A stretch of 8,504 nt of DNA from Niveispirillum sp. (GTDB lineage: Bacteria > Pseudomonadota > Alphaproteobacteria > Azospirillales > Azospirillaceae). How positions within the stretch are numbered: position 1 is the first letter of the stretch; every line of letters starts with the position of its first letter. Location of the stretch: the NCBI GenBank assembly GCA_016463045.1, contig JAEMSB010000172.1:1-8504 (forward strand), read 5' to 3'. Position numbers and translations under genes: made by a program. Positions 1-5,995 of the stretch are shown in pieces. The notes beneath the pieces were generated by a model. That model was not told where the DNA came from. It made no database searches and saw only the letters and a program-made list of their open reading frames with translations.

Positions 1-1
1 C

Positions 2-1450
2 AATGGCGCGTTTGGCGGGGATCAGCGGTCCTGGTCCGCCGGGTTCGTCCCACGCTGGCAGGTGACGGAGGATGTGTCGGTCACGGGCTTTGCCGACTGG
101 GACCAGATGCATGACAGCGAGGTTGTGCCCAACTATCTGCCCGACGGCCCCTATCTGCCGCCGCGCGTGGACCGGGGCGTCGATCATACGCTGCCCTGGG
201 CCGACTGGGCCTATGAGAGCGAGAACCAGGGGGTGATTGTTGATGCGGGACTGATGGACGGGCTGACGGCGCGGGCCGGCCTGTTCCGGTCGGTGCATCG
301 CCTGCCCTATGACGCGTTTGCCCTGCTGTCGGTCGATCAGGACCGGCAGGGGCGGATGCTGCATGTGCTGCTGCCGGCCACGCGGTATGCGGCATGGTCG
401 GGGGAGGCGTCGGTCGCCTATGAATGGGTGCACGGCCAGACACAGCAGACAGTCAGTCTGGCCGGGCGCGGACTGTCCAAGCGCAGCCGCAAGGGCGGGG
501 ATGTCGAGGTCGATTACGGCCCCTGGGCCATGGATCGCCGGCCCGATGTGGCGGAGCCGGTGGTGCGGTTCGACCAGCCCCAGGACCGCAACGAGGTGAA
601 GCAGCACACGCTGGGCCTGGCCTATAACCTGTCTTGGGACGGGCGGCTGGACCTGGGGGCCGGGGTGCAGAAGGCCGATTATACCAAGATCGCGCGGCCG
701 GGCACGGGCGGGCAGGCACGCGGCGGGTCCAAGCCCTGGCTTTATAATGGGGTCGCGGCCTGGCGGTTTGATAATGGCGTCATCGCCTATGCCAGCTATT
801 CCAAGGGGCTGGAGGAAAGCGGATCGGCGCCCATCACGGCGGTGAACCGCAATGCGGTACTGCCGGCGGTGAAGACGACGCAGCGGGAGGCGGGGGTACG
901 TACCGCCGTCGGGCCGCTGACCCTGACCAGTTCGGTGTTCGATGTGCGCCGGCCCTATGACGGGATGGATGCCGGTGGCCGCTATGGCTTCCTGGGCGAG
1001 GTGCGGCACCGGGGGGTGGAGGCATCGCTGTCGGGGGAGCCGGTGGAAGGGCTGTCAGTGGTGCTGGGCGCTGTCCTGTTGGACCCCGAAGTGCGGGGCG
1101 GGGAAGTGGACAAGGGCCTGATCGGGCGGCGGCCCGTGGGGCAAAGCCGGATGCAGTGGCAGGCCAGCCTCGATTATGCGCCCGGCCTCGTGGAGGGGCT
1201 GTCCGTCGACATGACCGTGGATCACAGCGCCAAAACGACAGCGCGCGGCGATAATCTGGCTGATGCTCCGGCCTATACATTGGTCGATGCCGGCCTGCGC
1301 CAGGAATTCGGCCTGTGGGGGCAGGATGCCAGTCTGCGCGCCCAGGTGCAGAACCTGTTCGATGCGCAGGGGTTCTTTGTCGAGGGTGATGGGGAATATG
1401 AGCCGATGGTAGGGCGGACCTGGCGCCTGTCGCTGACCGTCAGGATGTGA
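2..1450 (+). CDS. TonB-dependent siderophore-type receptor, C-terminal part (left edge cut)
   Basis: The reading frame is open to the left edge, so only the last 482 residues or so of an outer-membrane TonB-dependent receptor are present; the signal peptide, TonB box and plug domain lie outside. The visible part is beta-barrel: many short alternating strands, the pattern YASYSKGLEESG, then FDVRRPYDGMD, a GEVRHRGVEASL strand and the typical end VQNLFDAQGFF followed by GRTWRLSLTVRM. This combination is characteristic of the ferric-siderophore receptor class (FhuE/FpvA-like). Such proteins import iron chelates across the outer membrane using TonB-ExbBD energy. The substrate cannot be told from the barrel. 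The GTG at position 62 is an internal codon, not the start, because barrel-like sequence continues in frame upstream (from N-G-A-F at position 2). The family is sure; the ligand is inferred only broadly. Confidence 0.93.
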   Translation, partial: NGAFGGDQRSWSAGFVPRWQVTEDVSVTGFADWDQMHDSEVVPNYLPDGPYLPPRVDRGVDHTLPWADWAYESENQGVIVDAGLMDGLTARAGLFRSVHRLPYDAFALLSVDQDRQGRMLHVLLPATRYAAWSGEASVAYEWVHGQTQQTVSLAGRGLSKRSRKGGDVEVDYGPWAMDRRPDVAEPVVRFDQPQDRNEVKQHTLGLAYNLSWDGRLDLGAGVQKADYTKIARPGTGGQARGGSKPWLYNGVAAWRFDNGVIAYASYSKGLEESGSAPITAVNRNAVLPAVKTTQREAGVRTAVGPLTLTSSVFDVRRPYDGMDAGGRYGFLGEVRHRGVEASLSGEPVEGLSVVLGAVLLDPEVRGGEVDKGLIGRRPVGQSRMQWQASLDYAPGLVEGLSVDMTVDHSAKTTARGDNLADAPAYTLVDAGLRQEFGLWGQDASLRAQVQNLFDAQGFFVEGDGEYEPMVGRTWRLSLTVRM

Positions 1451-1489
1451 GTAGCGGCGACCGGTTGATAACAAAGAATGCGCAATCCA

Positions 1490-1498
1490 TGTTATGCT
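1490..1498 (+). promoter_or_regulatory. Candidate extended -10 promoter of parDE
   Basis: TGTTATGCT resembles an extended -10 element (TGN followed by a TATAAT-like hexamer with 4 of 6 matches), 27 bases before the parD ATG. A TTGATA at 1465-1470 resembles a -35 box but sits 22 bases away, too far for ordinary spacing, so the extended -10 reading is preferred. This is a pattern call only. Confidence 0.35.
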
Positions 1499-1500
1499 GT

Positions 1501-1510
1501 GCTGATCAGC
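1501..1510. promoter_or_regulatory. 10-bp perfect palindrome, candidate ParD operator
   Basis: GCTGATCAGC is a perfect palindrome lying just downstream of the candidate -10 element and before the parD ribosome-binding site. Antitoxins of the ParD type are ribbon-helix-helix proteins that repress their own promoter through short inverted repeats, so this is a reasonable operator candidate. Nothing in the sequence proves binding. Confidence 0.35.
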
Positions 1511-1525
1511 GCCAGGGAGGGCAGC

Positions 1526-1771
1526 ATGAATGTATCGATCGGTCGCCGGTGGGAGACGTTTGTGGATGATGCCGTGAAAAGCGGCCGCTATGGCTCTGCC
1601 AGCGAGGTTATCCGCGAGGGGCTGCGTCTGGTGGAGGAGCGCGAGGCACGGTTGCAGGCGCTGCGCGATACGTTGAATGCATCGGTTGAGCGGGGCGGGG
1701 CCGTCGATGATGATGCGTTGACCGCGATCCTGGATGCCGAAGAGGCAAAGTTACAGCAGGCGGGCTATTGA
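1526..1771 (+). CDS. parD: ParD-type antitoxin (ribbon-helix-helix)
   Basis: An 81-residue protein of the ParD/CC2985 antitoxin family. The N-terminus MNVSIGRRWETFVDDAV followed by SGRYGSASEVIREGLRLVEERE is the classic DNA-binding ribbon-helix-helix plus second helix. The acidic, flexible C-terminus (AVDDDALTAILDAEEAKLQ) is the part that normally wraps the toxin. I chose the ATG at 1526 because it has a good AGGGAGGG Shine-Dalgarno at 1514-1521 and matches the usual family start; an upstream in-frame ATG at 1478 would add 16 unrelated residues. Its TGA overlaps the parE ATG by one base (TGATG), so the toxin would be translationally coupled. ParD neutralises ParE and represses the operon. The partner here is frameshifted, so this may be an orphan antitoxin. 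Confidence 0.9.
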   Translation: MNVSIGRRWETFVDDAVKSGRYGSASEVIREGLRLVEEREARLQALRDTLNASVERGGAVDDDALTAILDAEEAKLQQAGY

Positions 1772-2077
1772 TGCGGCGGCTCAGCTTTCTCGCCAATGCT
1801 GTTGCCGACCTGACTACAATTTTTCAATTATATCAGCCAGGAAAGCGGCAGTCGCACCACAGCCCGCAATTTCGTTGAGGCACTCCGCGACCATTGCCGC
1901 AAACTGGCCCGGCTGCCCGGTACCTTGGGTCGGCCCCGTCCGGAACTGCGCGCGGGCATGCGGTCATCGCCGTTTCGGGGATATGTGGTGTTTTTTCAGT
2001 ATGTTGAGGATCGGTTGGAGGTGATCAACATCCTGGAGGCGTACCGGGATGTTGAGACCTATTACGAAGAACCATGA
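1771..2077 (+). pseudogene. parE: ParE-type toxin gene with a one-base frameshift
   Basis: The frame opened by the ATG at 1771 begins like a ParE toxin (MRRLSFLANAVADLTTIF) but then hits TGA at 1876-1878, giving only 35 residues. From the T5 run at 1820-1824 the family sequence continues in the next frame: YISQESGSRTTARNF, then a helix with LARLPGTLGRPRPEL, then MRSSPFRGYVVFFQYVEDRLEVI and EAYRDVETYY, ending at TGA 2075-2077. Removing one T (ATTTTTC to ATTTTC) restores a 101-residue protein, a normal ParE length. Active ParE/RelE-fold toxins of this family poison DNA gyrase. As read, the toxin lacks its strands 2-4 and conserved arginines and should be inactive. A sequencing or assembly error in the homopolymer is the main alternative. 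A -1 programmed shift would not restore the frame; a +1 or -2 shift, or loss of a T, is needed. The 3' end overlaps the convergent rutD by 16 bp. Confidence 0.88.
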
Positions 2078-2853
2078 TCGGACACCCGTAAGAAACCCAG
2101 CACCGCCGCATTGAACCCGTCCGGGTCCACGATATTCACGGCATGGCCGCCGAAATCAGTCAGGTGCAGTTGTGCGTTGGGCAGGCCGTCGGCCAGACGC
2201 AGTGAGCGGCTGTAGGGGACTAGCAGGTCATCCTTGGTGGCGATGACGAGGCAGGGGTGGGGGATGGCCCCCAATTTTGCATCAATATCAAAGCCGCGAA
2301 GGGCGGCGATGCGGCGGCGAATGTTGTCGGCACCCTGGAAATGCGCGATGGCGTGCGCCTCCTCAGCCTCCAGGCGGTCGGCATTCTCCGCCATCCAGAT
2401 GGCGGGGTAGAGGAACAAAGGCTGTGCCTTTACGAACATCGGAATGCCGGATTTTTCCAGCAGTTCCAGGCGCACATCAAAGCAGCGGCCGGAATGGGGA
2501 TCAGCCTTGCTCCAGGCATTGATCAGGACCAGCCTGTCCAGCCGGTCGGGCGCGCGCAGGGCCAGATCCAGACCGATCAGGCCGCCCAGGGCATGGCCCA
2601 TCAGGCTGAAGTGCCGCACGCCCAGACGGTCGGCAATGTCCAGCACATCGTCGGCCATGGCGCCGATCCCGCCATTTTCCGGAACCGTGCCGCCCGTGCG
2701 CCCCGTGCCGCGATGGTCGTAGGTGATGACGCGGAAATGCGGGGTAAGGGCGGGGAGCTGGGCCGCCCAATAGGCGCCGGAGCCGCCCAGGCCCGAGGAC
2801 AGGATCAGGACCGGGGCGTCCCTGTCGCCCCGGCCATGGGTTTCCACATGCAT
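2062..2853 (-). CDS. rutD: RutD, alpha/beta-hydrolase-fold aminoacrylate hydrolase
   Basis: A 263-residue alpha/beta-hydrolase-fold protein closely resembling E. coli RutD along its length, with shared blocks SGLGGSGAYW (about 19-29), YDHRGTG (45-51), QPLFLYP (144-150), HFQGADN (171-177) and DDLLVP (208-213). RutD is assigned to removal of aminoacrylate in the Rut uracil pathway, a step that can also occur spontaneously. The nucleophile elbow reads GHALG (86-90), with alanine at the place of the usual serine; from memory E. coli RutD has the same GHALG, so this is a family trait and not damage. Asp209 and His237 are in the expected places. The start is the ATG at 2853-2851, which overlaps the rutC stop in TGATG; a longer frame back to 2928 only runs into rutC. 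It is the last gene of the cluster and meets parE tail to tail. Confidence 0.93.
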   Translation of the reverse strand: MHVETHGRGDRDAPVLILSSGLGGSGAYWAAQLPALTPHFRVITYDHRGTGRTGGTVPENGGIGAMADDVLDIADRLGVRHFSLMGHALGGLIGLDLALRAPDRLDRLVLINAWSKADPHSGRCFDVRLELLEKSGIPMFVKAQPLFLYPAIWMAENADRLEAEEAHAIAHFQGADNIRRRIAALRGFDIDAKLGAIPHPCLVIATKDDLLVPYSRSLRLADGLPNAQLHLTDFGGHAVNIVDPDGFNAAVLGFLRVSDHGSS

Positions 2854-3242
2854 CACTTTTTCCCGATATGGGCGACGGTGGCGATTTCCACCAGCGCGTC
2901 GGGCTTTACCAGACCGCACTGGATGCAATAGCGGGCGGGCTTGTCGCCCGGGAAATATTCGGCATAGACCTTGTTGACGGCCTGATAATTGGCCCAGTCG
3001 GTGATGAAGATGTGGTTCATGGTCACATCCTCCATGGTCCCGCCCGCCGTTTCGATCACCGATTTGATGGTCTCCAGCACATGGCGGGTCTGGGCGCCCG
3101 CATCGCCGACATGGACCACGTCGTTATTCTTGTCGAACGGCAGGGTGCCGGAGACATAGACGATCCCGTCGGCCAGCGTGCCCGGCGAATAGGGGGCGAT
3201 GGGCTTTTGCGTGCCTTCCGGCACGATGATCTGCTTGGGCAT
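2853..3242 (-). CDS. rutC: RutC, RidA/YjgF-family deaminase of the Rut pathway
   Basis: A 129-residue RidA/YER057c/UK114-family protein, the usual length, and nearly collinear with E. coli RutC: PGTLADGIVYVSGTLPFD (20-37), AQTRHVLETIKSVIETAGGT (50-69), FITDWANY (79-86) and FPGDKPARYCIQCGLV (97-112). Arg104 and Glu119 are the conserved ligand-binding residues of the family. RutC was proposed to reduce peroxyaminoacrylate to aminoacrylate; later work suggests it acts as a 3-aminoacrylate deaminase. It is cytosolic and trimeric in the family. An AAGGAG Shine-Dalgarno at 3254-3249 supports the ATG at 3242. The 120-bp gap before it, back to rutB, holds a large palindrome instead of the short overlaps seen at the other junctions. 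Confidence 0.95.
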   Translation of the reverse strand: MPKQIIVPEGTQKPIAPYSPGTLADGIVYVSGTLPFDKNNDVVHVGDAGAQTRHVLETIKSVIETAGGTMEDVTMNHIFITDWANYQAVNKVYAEYFPGDKPARYCIQCGLVKPDALVEIATVAHIGKK

Positions 3243-3266
3243 GGTTTGCTCCTTCGTGATATGCCC

Positions 3267-3362
3267 CGTAGGTCAGGTCGAGCGCGACGCGCGAGCCCTG
3301 ACGGGAAAGGCTTTTTGGCAATGCTGTCAGGGCTCGGGCTCACGCCCTCGACCTGACCTACG
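3267..3362. repeat. 96-bp nested palindrome, BIME-like pair of REP-type hairpins
   Basis: The outer arms 3267-3282 and 3347-3362 are a perfect 16-bp inverted repeat (CGTAGGTCAGGTCGAG and its complement). An inner perfect 11-bp repeat pairs 3292-3302 with 3326-3336 around a 23-nt centre. Each half is also a hairpin of its own: GTCAGG at 3272-3277 faces CCTGAC at 3297-3302, and GTCAGG at 3326-3331 faces CCTGAC at 3352-3357. This is the layout of two REP-like units in opposite orientation. The right edge touches the rutB stop codon at 3363. In the rut transcript it could form a very stable structure that stabilises the upstream rutAB message or lowers rutCD expression. It may be a dispersed genomic repeat, but no second copy lies in this window. 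Confidence 0.85.
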
Positions 3363-4091
3363 TCATTCCACTGGGGCGGCCTGGGAGATCACCCCGCAGA
3401 AATCATCGACGGTGGCGACCCAGCCGAAGAATTTCTCGACATTATAGACGGTCGCCTTCTGGACGAAGTCAGGCCCCAAATGGTGGGTCGCGTCCTCCAG
3501 CATCACCCCGAAATATTCCAGGTGGAAGGCGTCGCGCAGCGAGCTTTCCACGCAGACATTGGTGGCGATGCCCACAAAGATCAGATTGCGGATGCCGCGT
3601 GCGCGCAGGACGCTGTCGACATTGGTGTTGAAGAAACCGCTATAGCGGGTCTTGGGGATCAGGATATCGCCCTTCTGCGGCTGCAACTCCTCCACAATGG
3701 CGTAGTCCCAGGTGCCCTTGGCCAGCAATTGTCCCTGCAACTCCGGCCTTGCCCGCATGGTTTTCAGGGCATTGGATTTGTGCCAGTTGGGCGAGCCCGG
3801 CCCCCCCGCCTCCACATAGTCCGGGTCCCAGCCGTTTTGGAAATAGACGACCAGGACGCCGGCGGCACGGGCGGCATCCAGCGTGCGCTTGATATTGGCG
3901 ATGGTGCCGCGCGCGCCCGAAATGTCGAACCCGGCCAGATCGACATAGCCGCCGGGCGTGGAATAGGCATTCTGCATATCCACGACAATGACGGCGGTTT
4001 CCGCCGGGTTCAGGCGGATCGGTTCCGGGCGGGCGGGCAGGGTGACGGATTGCGCGCGGGGCTTTGGCGGCTCATACCCGGCGCTGCTCAT
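3363..4091 (-). CDS. rutB: RutB, ureidoacrylate amidohydrolase (isochorismatase fold)
   Basis: A 242-residue cysteine hydrolase of the isochorismatase/nicotinamidase superfamily, strongly matching E. coli RutB (about 230 residues). The catalytic triad is visible: Asp38 in VIVVDMQNAY, Lys147 in LIPKTRYSGF and Cys180 in ATNVCVESSLRDAF, with the typical cis-peptide region just before the cysteine. The signature AGGPGSPNWHKSNALKTMR (95-113) is specific for RutB. The enzyme hydrolyses the ureidoacrylate or its peracid made by RutA, releasing carbamate and an aminoacrylate product. I chose the ATG at 4091, which overlaps the rutA stop as ATGA (4 bp, translational coupling); an ATG at 4118 would add nine residues lying inside rutA. 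The about 20-residue N-terminal extension rich in Pro is slightly longer than in E. coli. Confidence 0.95.
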   Translation of the reverse strand: MSSAGYEPPKPRAQSVTLPARPEPIRLNPAETAVIVVDMQNAYSTPGGYVDLAGFDISGARGTIANIKRTLDAARAAGVLVVYFQNGWDPDYVEAGGPGSPNWHKSNALKTMRARPELQGQLLAKGTWDYAIVEELQPQKGDILIPKTRYSGFFNTNVDSVLRARGIRNLIFVGIATNVCVESSLRDAFHLEYFGVMLEDATHHLGPDFVQKATVYNVEKFFGWVATVDDFCGVISQAAPVE

Positions 4092-5167
4092 GCCAGCCCC
4101 TTGATATGCTGACGGCATTTCATCAGGGGCTGGATGCGGGTGCCGAAATCCTCCACCCCCTTCACGAAATCATCAAAGGTCAGCAGCACGCCGCCCGTGC
4201 CGGGGACTGTCGGCACCTCGTCCAGCATGCGGGCCACGGTTTCATAGGACCCGACCAGCGTGCCCATGTTGATATTCACGGCGGAGACGGGGTCGGCCAT
4301 CTGGCGCACGTTGGTGTCGGACCCGGATTTGGTGTCGGCGGCGCCCTGTACGCCCAGCCAGGATATCGCCTCCTGATCGGCACCGGCCTTATAGTGCTCC
4401 CACTTGGCCCTTGCCGCCTCGTCCGTTTCATCGGCGATGATCATGAACAGGACGTAGGAGGAAACGTCGCGCCCGGTCTTTTCCGCAGCCACCCGCATTC
4501 GGTCCACGGTAGGGGCGAAGGCGGTGGGCGTGTTCACCCCCATGCCGAAGCAGAAATTATAGTCGGCATATTGCGCGGAAAAGGCCATGCCGGCATTGGA
4601 CGACCCGGCACAGATCAGCTTCACATCGGCCTGCGGACGCGGTGACAGGCGGCAATCATCCATCTGGAAATATTTGCCCTTCAGGTCGCTACGGCCATTG
4701 GCCCAAAGCTCACGCAGGATGGTGGCATATTCAGCCAGATAGTCGTAGCGGTTGGCAAAATGCTCATCCCCCGGCCACAGCCCCATCTGCGAATATTCCG
4801 GTCGCTGCCAACCGGTGACGAGGTTCACGCCGAAGCGGCCGCCGGAAATGCTATCGATGGTGGATGCCATGCGGGCTACGATGGCGGGCGGCATGACGAG
4901 GGTCGCGGCGGTGGCGTAGATCTTGATCCGGCTGGTCACGGCGGCCAGACCCGACATCAGGGTGAAGCTTTCCAGATTATGGTCCCAGAATTCGGTCTTG
5001 CCGCCGAAACCGCGCAGCTTGATCATCGACAGCACGAAATCCAGACCGTGCTTTTCCGCCGATTGAGTGATCTGTTTGTTCAGATCGAAGCTAGGCTTGT
5101 ATTGCGGCGCGTTCTCCGACAGCAGCCAGCCATTATTCCCAATGGGAATGAATATACCGATCTCCAT
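4088..5167 (-). CDS. rutA: RutA, pyrimidine monooxygenase (flavin-dependent)
   Basis: A 359-residue luciferase-like flavin monooxygenase, close in length and sequence to E. coli RutA. Diagnostic blocks are IPIGNNGW (7-14), FALSM-like LDFVLSMIKLRGFGGKTEFWD (42-62), the luciferase-family GGRFGVNLVTGW (109-120), then CFGMGVNTPTAFAPT, KWEHYKAGAD and NINMGTLVGSY. RutA uses reduced FMN and oxygen to open the uracil or thymine ring between N3 and C4, the first step of the Rut pathway. It needs a flavin reductase (RutF), which is not in this window. The ATG at 5167 has a strong AGGGGAGG Shine-Dalgarno immediately upstream and fits the family start; the frame stays open back to 5380 but that part does not resemble RutA and would cover the promoter. 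It is the first gene of the rutABCD unit. Confidence 0.96.
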   Translation of the reverse strand: MEIGIFIPIGNNGWLLSENAPQYKPSFDLNKQITQSAEKHGLDFVLSMIKLRGFGGKTEFWDHNLESFTLMSGLAAVTSRIKIYATAATLVMPPAIVARMASTIDSISGGRFGVNLVTGWQRPEYSQMGLWPGDEHFANRYDYLAEYATILRELWANGRSDLKGKYFQMDDCRLSPRPQADVKLICAGSSNAGMAFSAQYADYNFCFGMGVNTPTAFAPTVDRMRVAAEKTGRDVSSYVLFMIIADETDEAARAKWEHYKAGADQEAISWLGVQGAADTKSGSDTNVRQMADPVSAVNINMGTLVGSYETVARMLDEVPTVPGTGGVLLTFDDFVKGVEDFGTRIQPLMKCRQHIKGLA

Positions 5168-5221
5168 CCTGCCTCCCCTGAAAGTGACCTTGGGTCGAAA
5201 CGTGGGAAAGCCGATCAGCTT

Positions 5222-5238
5222 CGCAGGTTCCGTGCCAA
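5222..5238 (-). promoter_or_regulatory. Sigma-54 (RpoN) -24/-12 promoter of rutA
   Basis: Read on the minus strand the site is TTGGCACGGAACCTGCG. It matches the sigma-54 consensus YTGGCACGNNNNTTGCW in the whole -24 block and in CTGC at -12, with exactly ten bases between GG and GC. The predicted start is near 5211, giving a leader of about 44 nt before the rutA ATG. In E. coli the rut operon is strongly activated by NtrC under nitrogen limitation, so a sigma-54 promoter here makes biological sense. No convincing NtrC site was found upstream. Confidence 0.75.
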
Positions 5239-5367
5239 GGGCGTCTGAATGGCGGAAAACAAGGCAAAGTCCGGTCTTGGCGCGTGACCGGTCTGGGGAG
5301 ATGCTACGCCTGTTACGGCGAGGGTGCCAGGAAAAGCGGCAGATGGCGGGAAATTGGGCGGGTAGCC

Positions 5368-5796
5368 TCAATCCTCCCACTTCACCGCCAGCTTCTGGAA
5401 AATATCCACCAGCCCTGGCTCGCTGATCAGCATGGCGGCTTCGGCGGGGGGGAACCAGCGGCGGTCGCGTTGGGTGCGTTCGGGCCAGTCGGGGAGTTCG
5501 GTGGACACTTCCAGGGGGAAGACGGTGACGTCGCAGGTAATGGTGCTGCCATCGTCCAGCCGCTTGTCATAGCGGTATTCGCCAACGGCCTTCTTCTTTA
5601 CCTTGCCGCGCACGCCCGCTTCCTCGAACGCTTCAATGGCGGCCATCTCATGCGGTTCGACATTCTTCTTCGCCCATCCCTTGGGAATGATCCACCGCCG
5701 CGTTTCGCGCGATGTGACCAGAAGGATTTCCGGGCCGGTTGCGGTCATGCGGAACGGCAGGGCCGCATGCTGGACTGTGTTTTTACGATCACCCAT
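5368..5796 (-). CDS. NUDIX hydrolase (DIPP-like)
   Basis: A 142-residue single-domain NUDIX protein. The start is a beta strand region (HAALPFRM, EILLVTSRETRRWIIPKGW), followed by the NUDIX helix at 40-62: Gly40, Glu55, Glu58, Glu59 and Gly61 are in place (EAFEEAGV). Two consensus residues differ: Val46 for the first Glu and Ile54 for Arg, a pattern I recall as common in alphaproteobacterial members related to diphosphoinositol polyphosphate phosphohydrolases. These enzymes cleave a nucleoside- or inositol-linked pyrophosphate using Mg2+; the substrate here is unknown. It reads in the same direction as rutA, but 200 bp and a separate sigma-54 promoter lie between them, so it is probably its own unit. 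No clear Shine-Dalgarno precedes the ATG at 5796. A Pho box and an inverted repeat lie upstream, suggesting phosphate control. Confidence 0.88.
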   Translation of the reverse strand: MGDRKNTVQHAALPFRMTATGPEILLVTSRETRRWIIPKGWAKKNVEPHEMAAIEAFEEAGVRGKVKKKAVGEYRYDKRLDDGSTITCDVTVFPLEVSTELPDWPERTQRDRRWFPPAEAAMLISEPGLVDIFQKLAVKWED

Positions 5797-5834
5797 TTAC
5801 TGCTTTTACACCCTGAACGAACTGCCTGAATAGC

Positions 5835-5858
5835 TATCCGTTCTTGGTGCGACGGATA
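5835..5858. repeat. 7-bp inverted repeat in the NUDIX gene leader
   Basis: TATCCGT at 5835-5841 and ACGGATA at 5852-5858 are exact complements with a 10-base spacer. The repeat lies just downstream of the candidate -10 of the NUDIX promoter, so it would fall at the 5' end of that transcript or act as an operator. It could also be chance. Confidence 0.4.
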
Positions 5859-5865
5859 ATCACCC

Positions 5866-5871
5866 AGTATC
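5866..5871 (-). promoter_or_regulatory. Candidate -10 box downstream of the Pho box
   Basis: On the minus strand GATACT (4 of 6 matches to TATAAT) sits 10 bases after the end of the Pho box, roughly the spacing used where PhoB-bound repeats replace the -35 element. It would serve the NUDIX gene. This is weak alone and gains support only from the box. Confidence 0.3.
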
Positions 5872-5881
5872 TTGGGCCAAC

Positions 5882-5910
5882 ATGACCGTTTTGTGACATT
5901 AACATTACAG
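5882..5910 (-). promoter_or_regulatory. Pho box with three 7-bp repeats (PhoB site)
   Basis: Read on the minus strand there are three units, CTGTAAT, ATGTCAC and CGGTCAT, separated by 4-nt AT-rich spacers (GTTA, AAAA). This is the 11-nt period of PhoB sites (consensus CTGTCAT/CTGTCAC), and each unit matches at 6 of 7 positions. The orientation favours activation of the NUDIX gene to the left. The box also covers TTAACA at 5899-5904, a possible -35 of the phosphate operon to the right, so PhoB could repress that operon at the same time. It lies 85 bp from each start codon. Confidence 0.65.
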
Positions 5911-5995
5911 AACGATGTCGTTCAATGCTACATGGAGGCCAGACTGCGGCGTGAAGGCCGGCAGTGCCCCTGCGATTGCGTTATCGGGATAGAAG

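Noticed and set aside
1805..1816. CGACCTGAC in parE matching part of the palindrome at 3349-3357
   Set aside because: Nine shared bases only, and in parE they encode ordinary family residues (A-D-L-T), so it is not a repeat remnant.
3480..4112. Long plus-strand open frames opposite rutB and rutA (also 4064-4645)
   Set aside because: They are shadows of strongly conserved Rut genes on the other strand and show no domain of their own.
5286..5293. GACCGGTC palindrome upstream of rutA as a RutR site
   Set aside because: The half-sites resemble TGACC/GGTCA but lack the spacing of the known TTGACCA-N2-TGGTCAA operator; the eight-base palindrome is likely chance.
5271..5297. Direct repeat CCGGTCTTGG / CCGGTCTGGG upstream of rutA
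   Set aside because: Two short, imperfect copies 17 bp apart in GC-rich DNA; no known operator fits and there is no third copy.
5314..5329. Second sigma-54-like site (TGGCAC on the minus strand)
   Set aside because: The -12 part reads CCGTA and lacks the essential GC at the right spacing; the site at 5222-5238 is much better.
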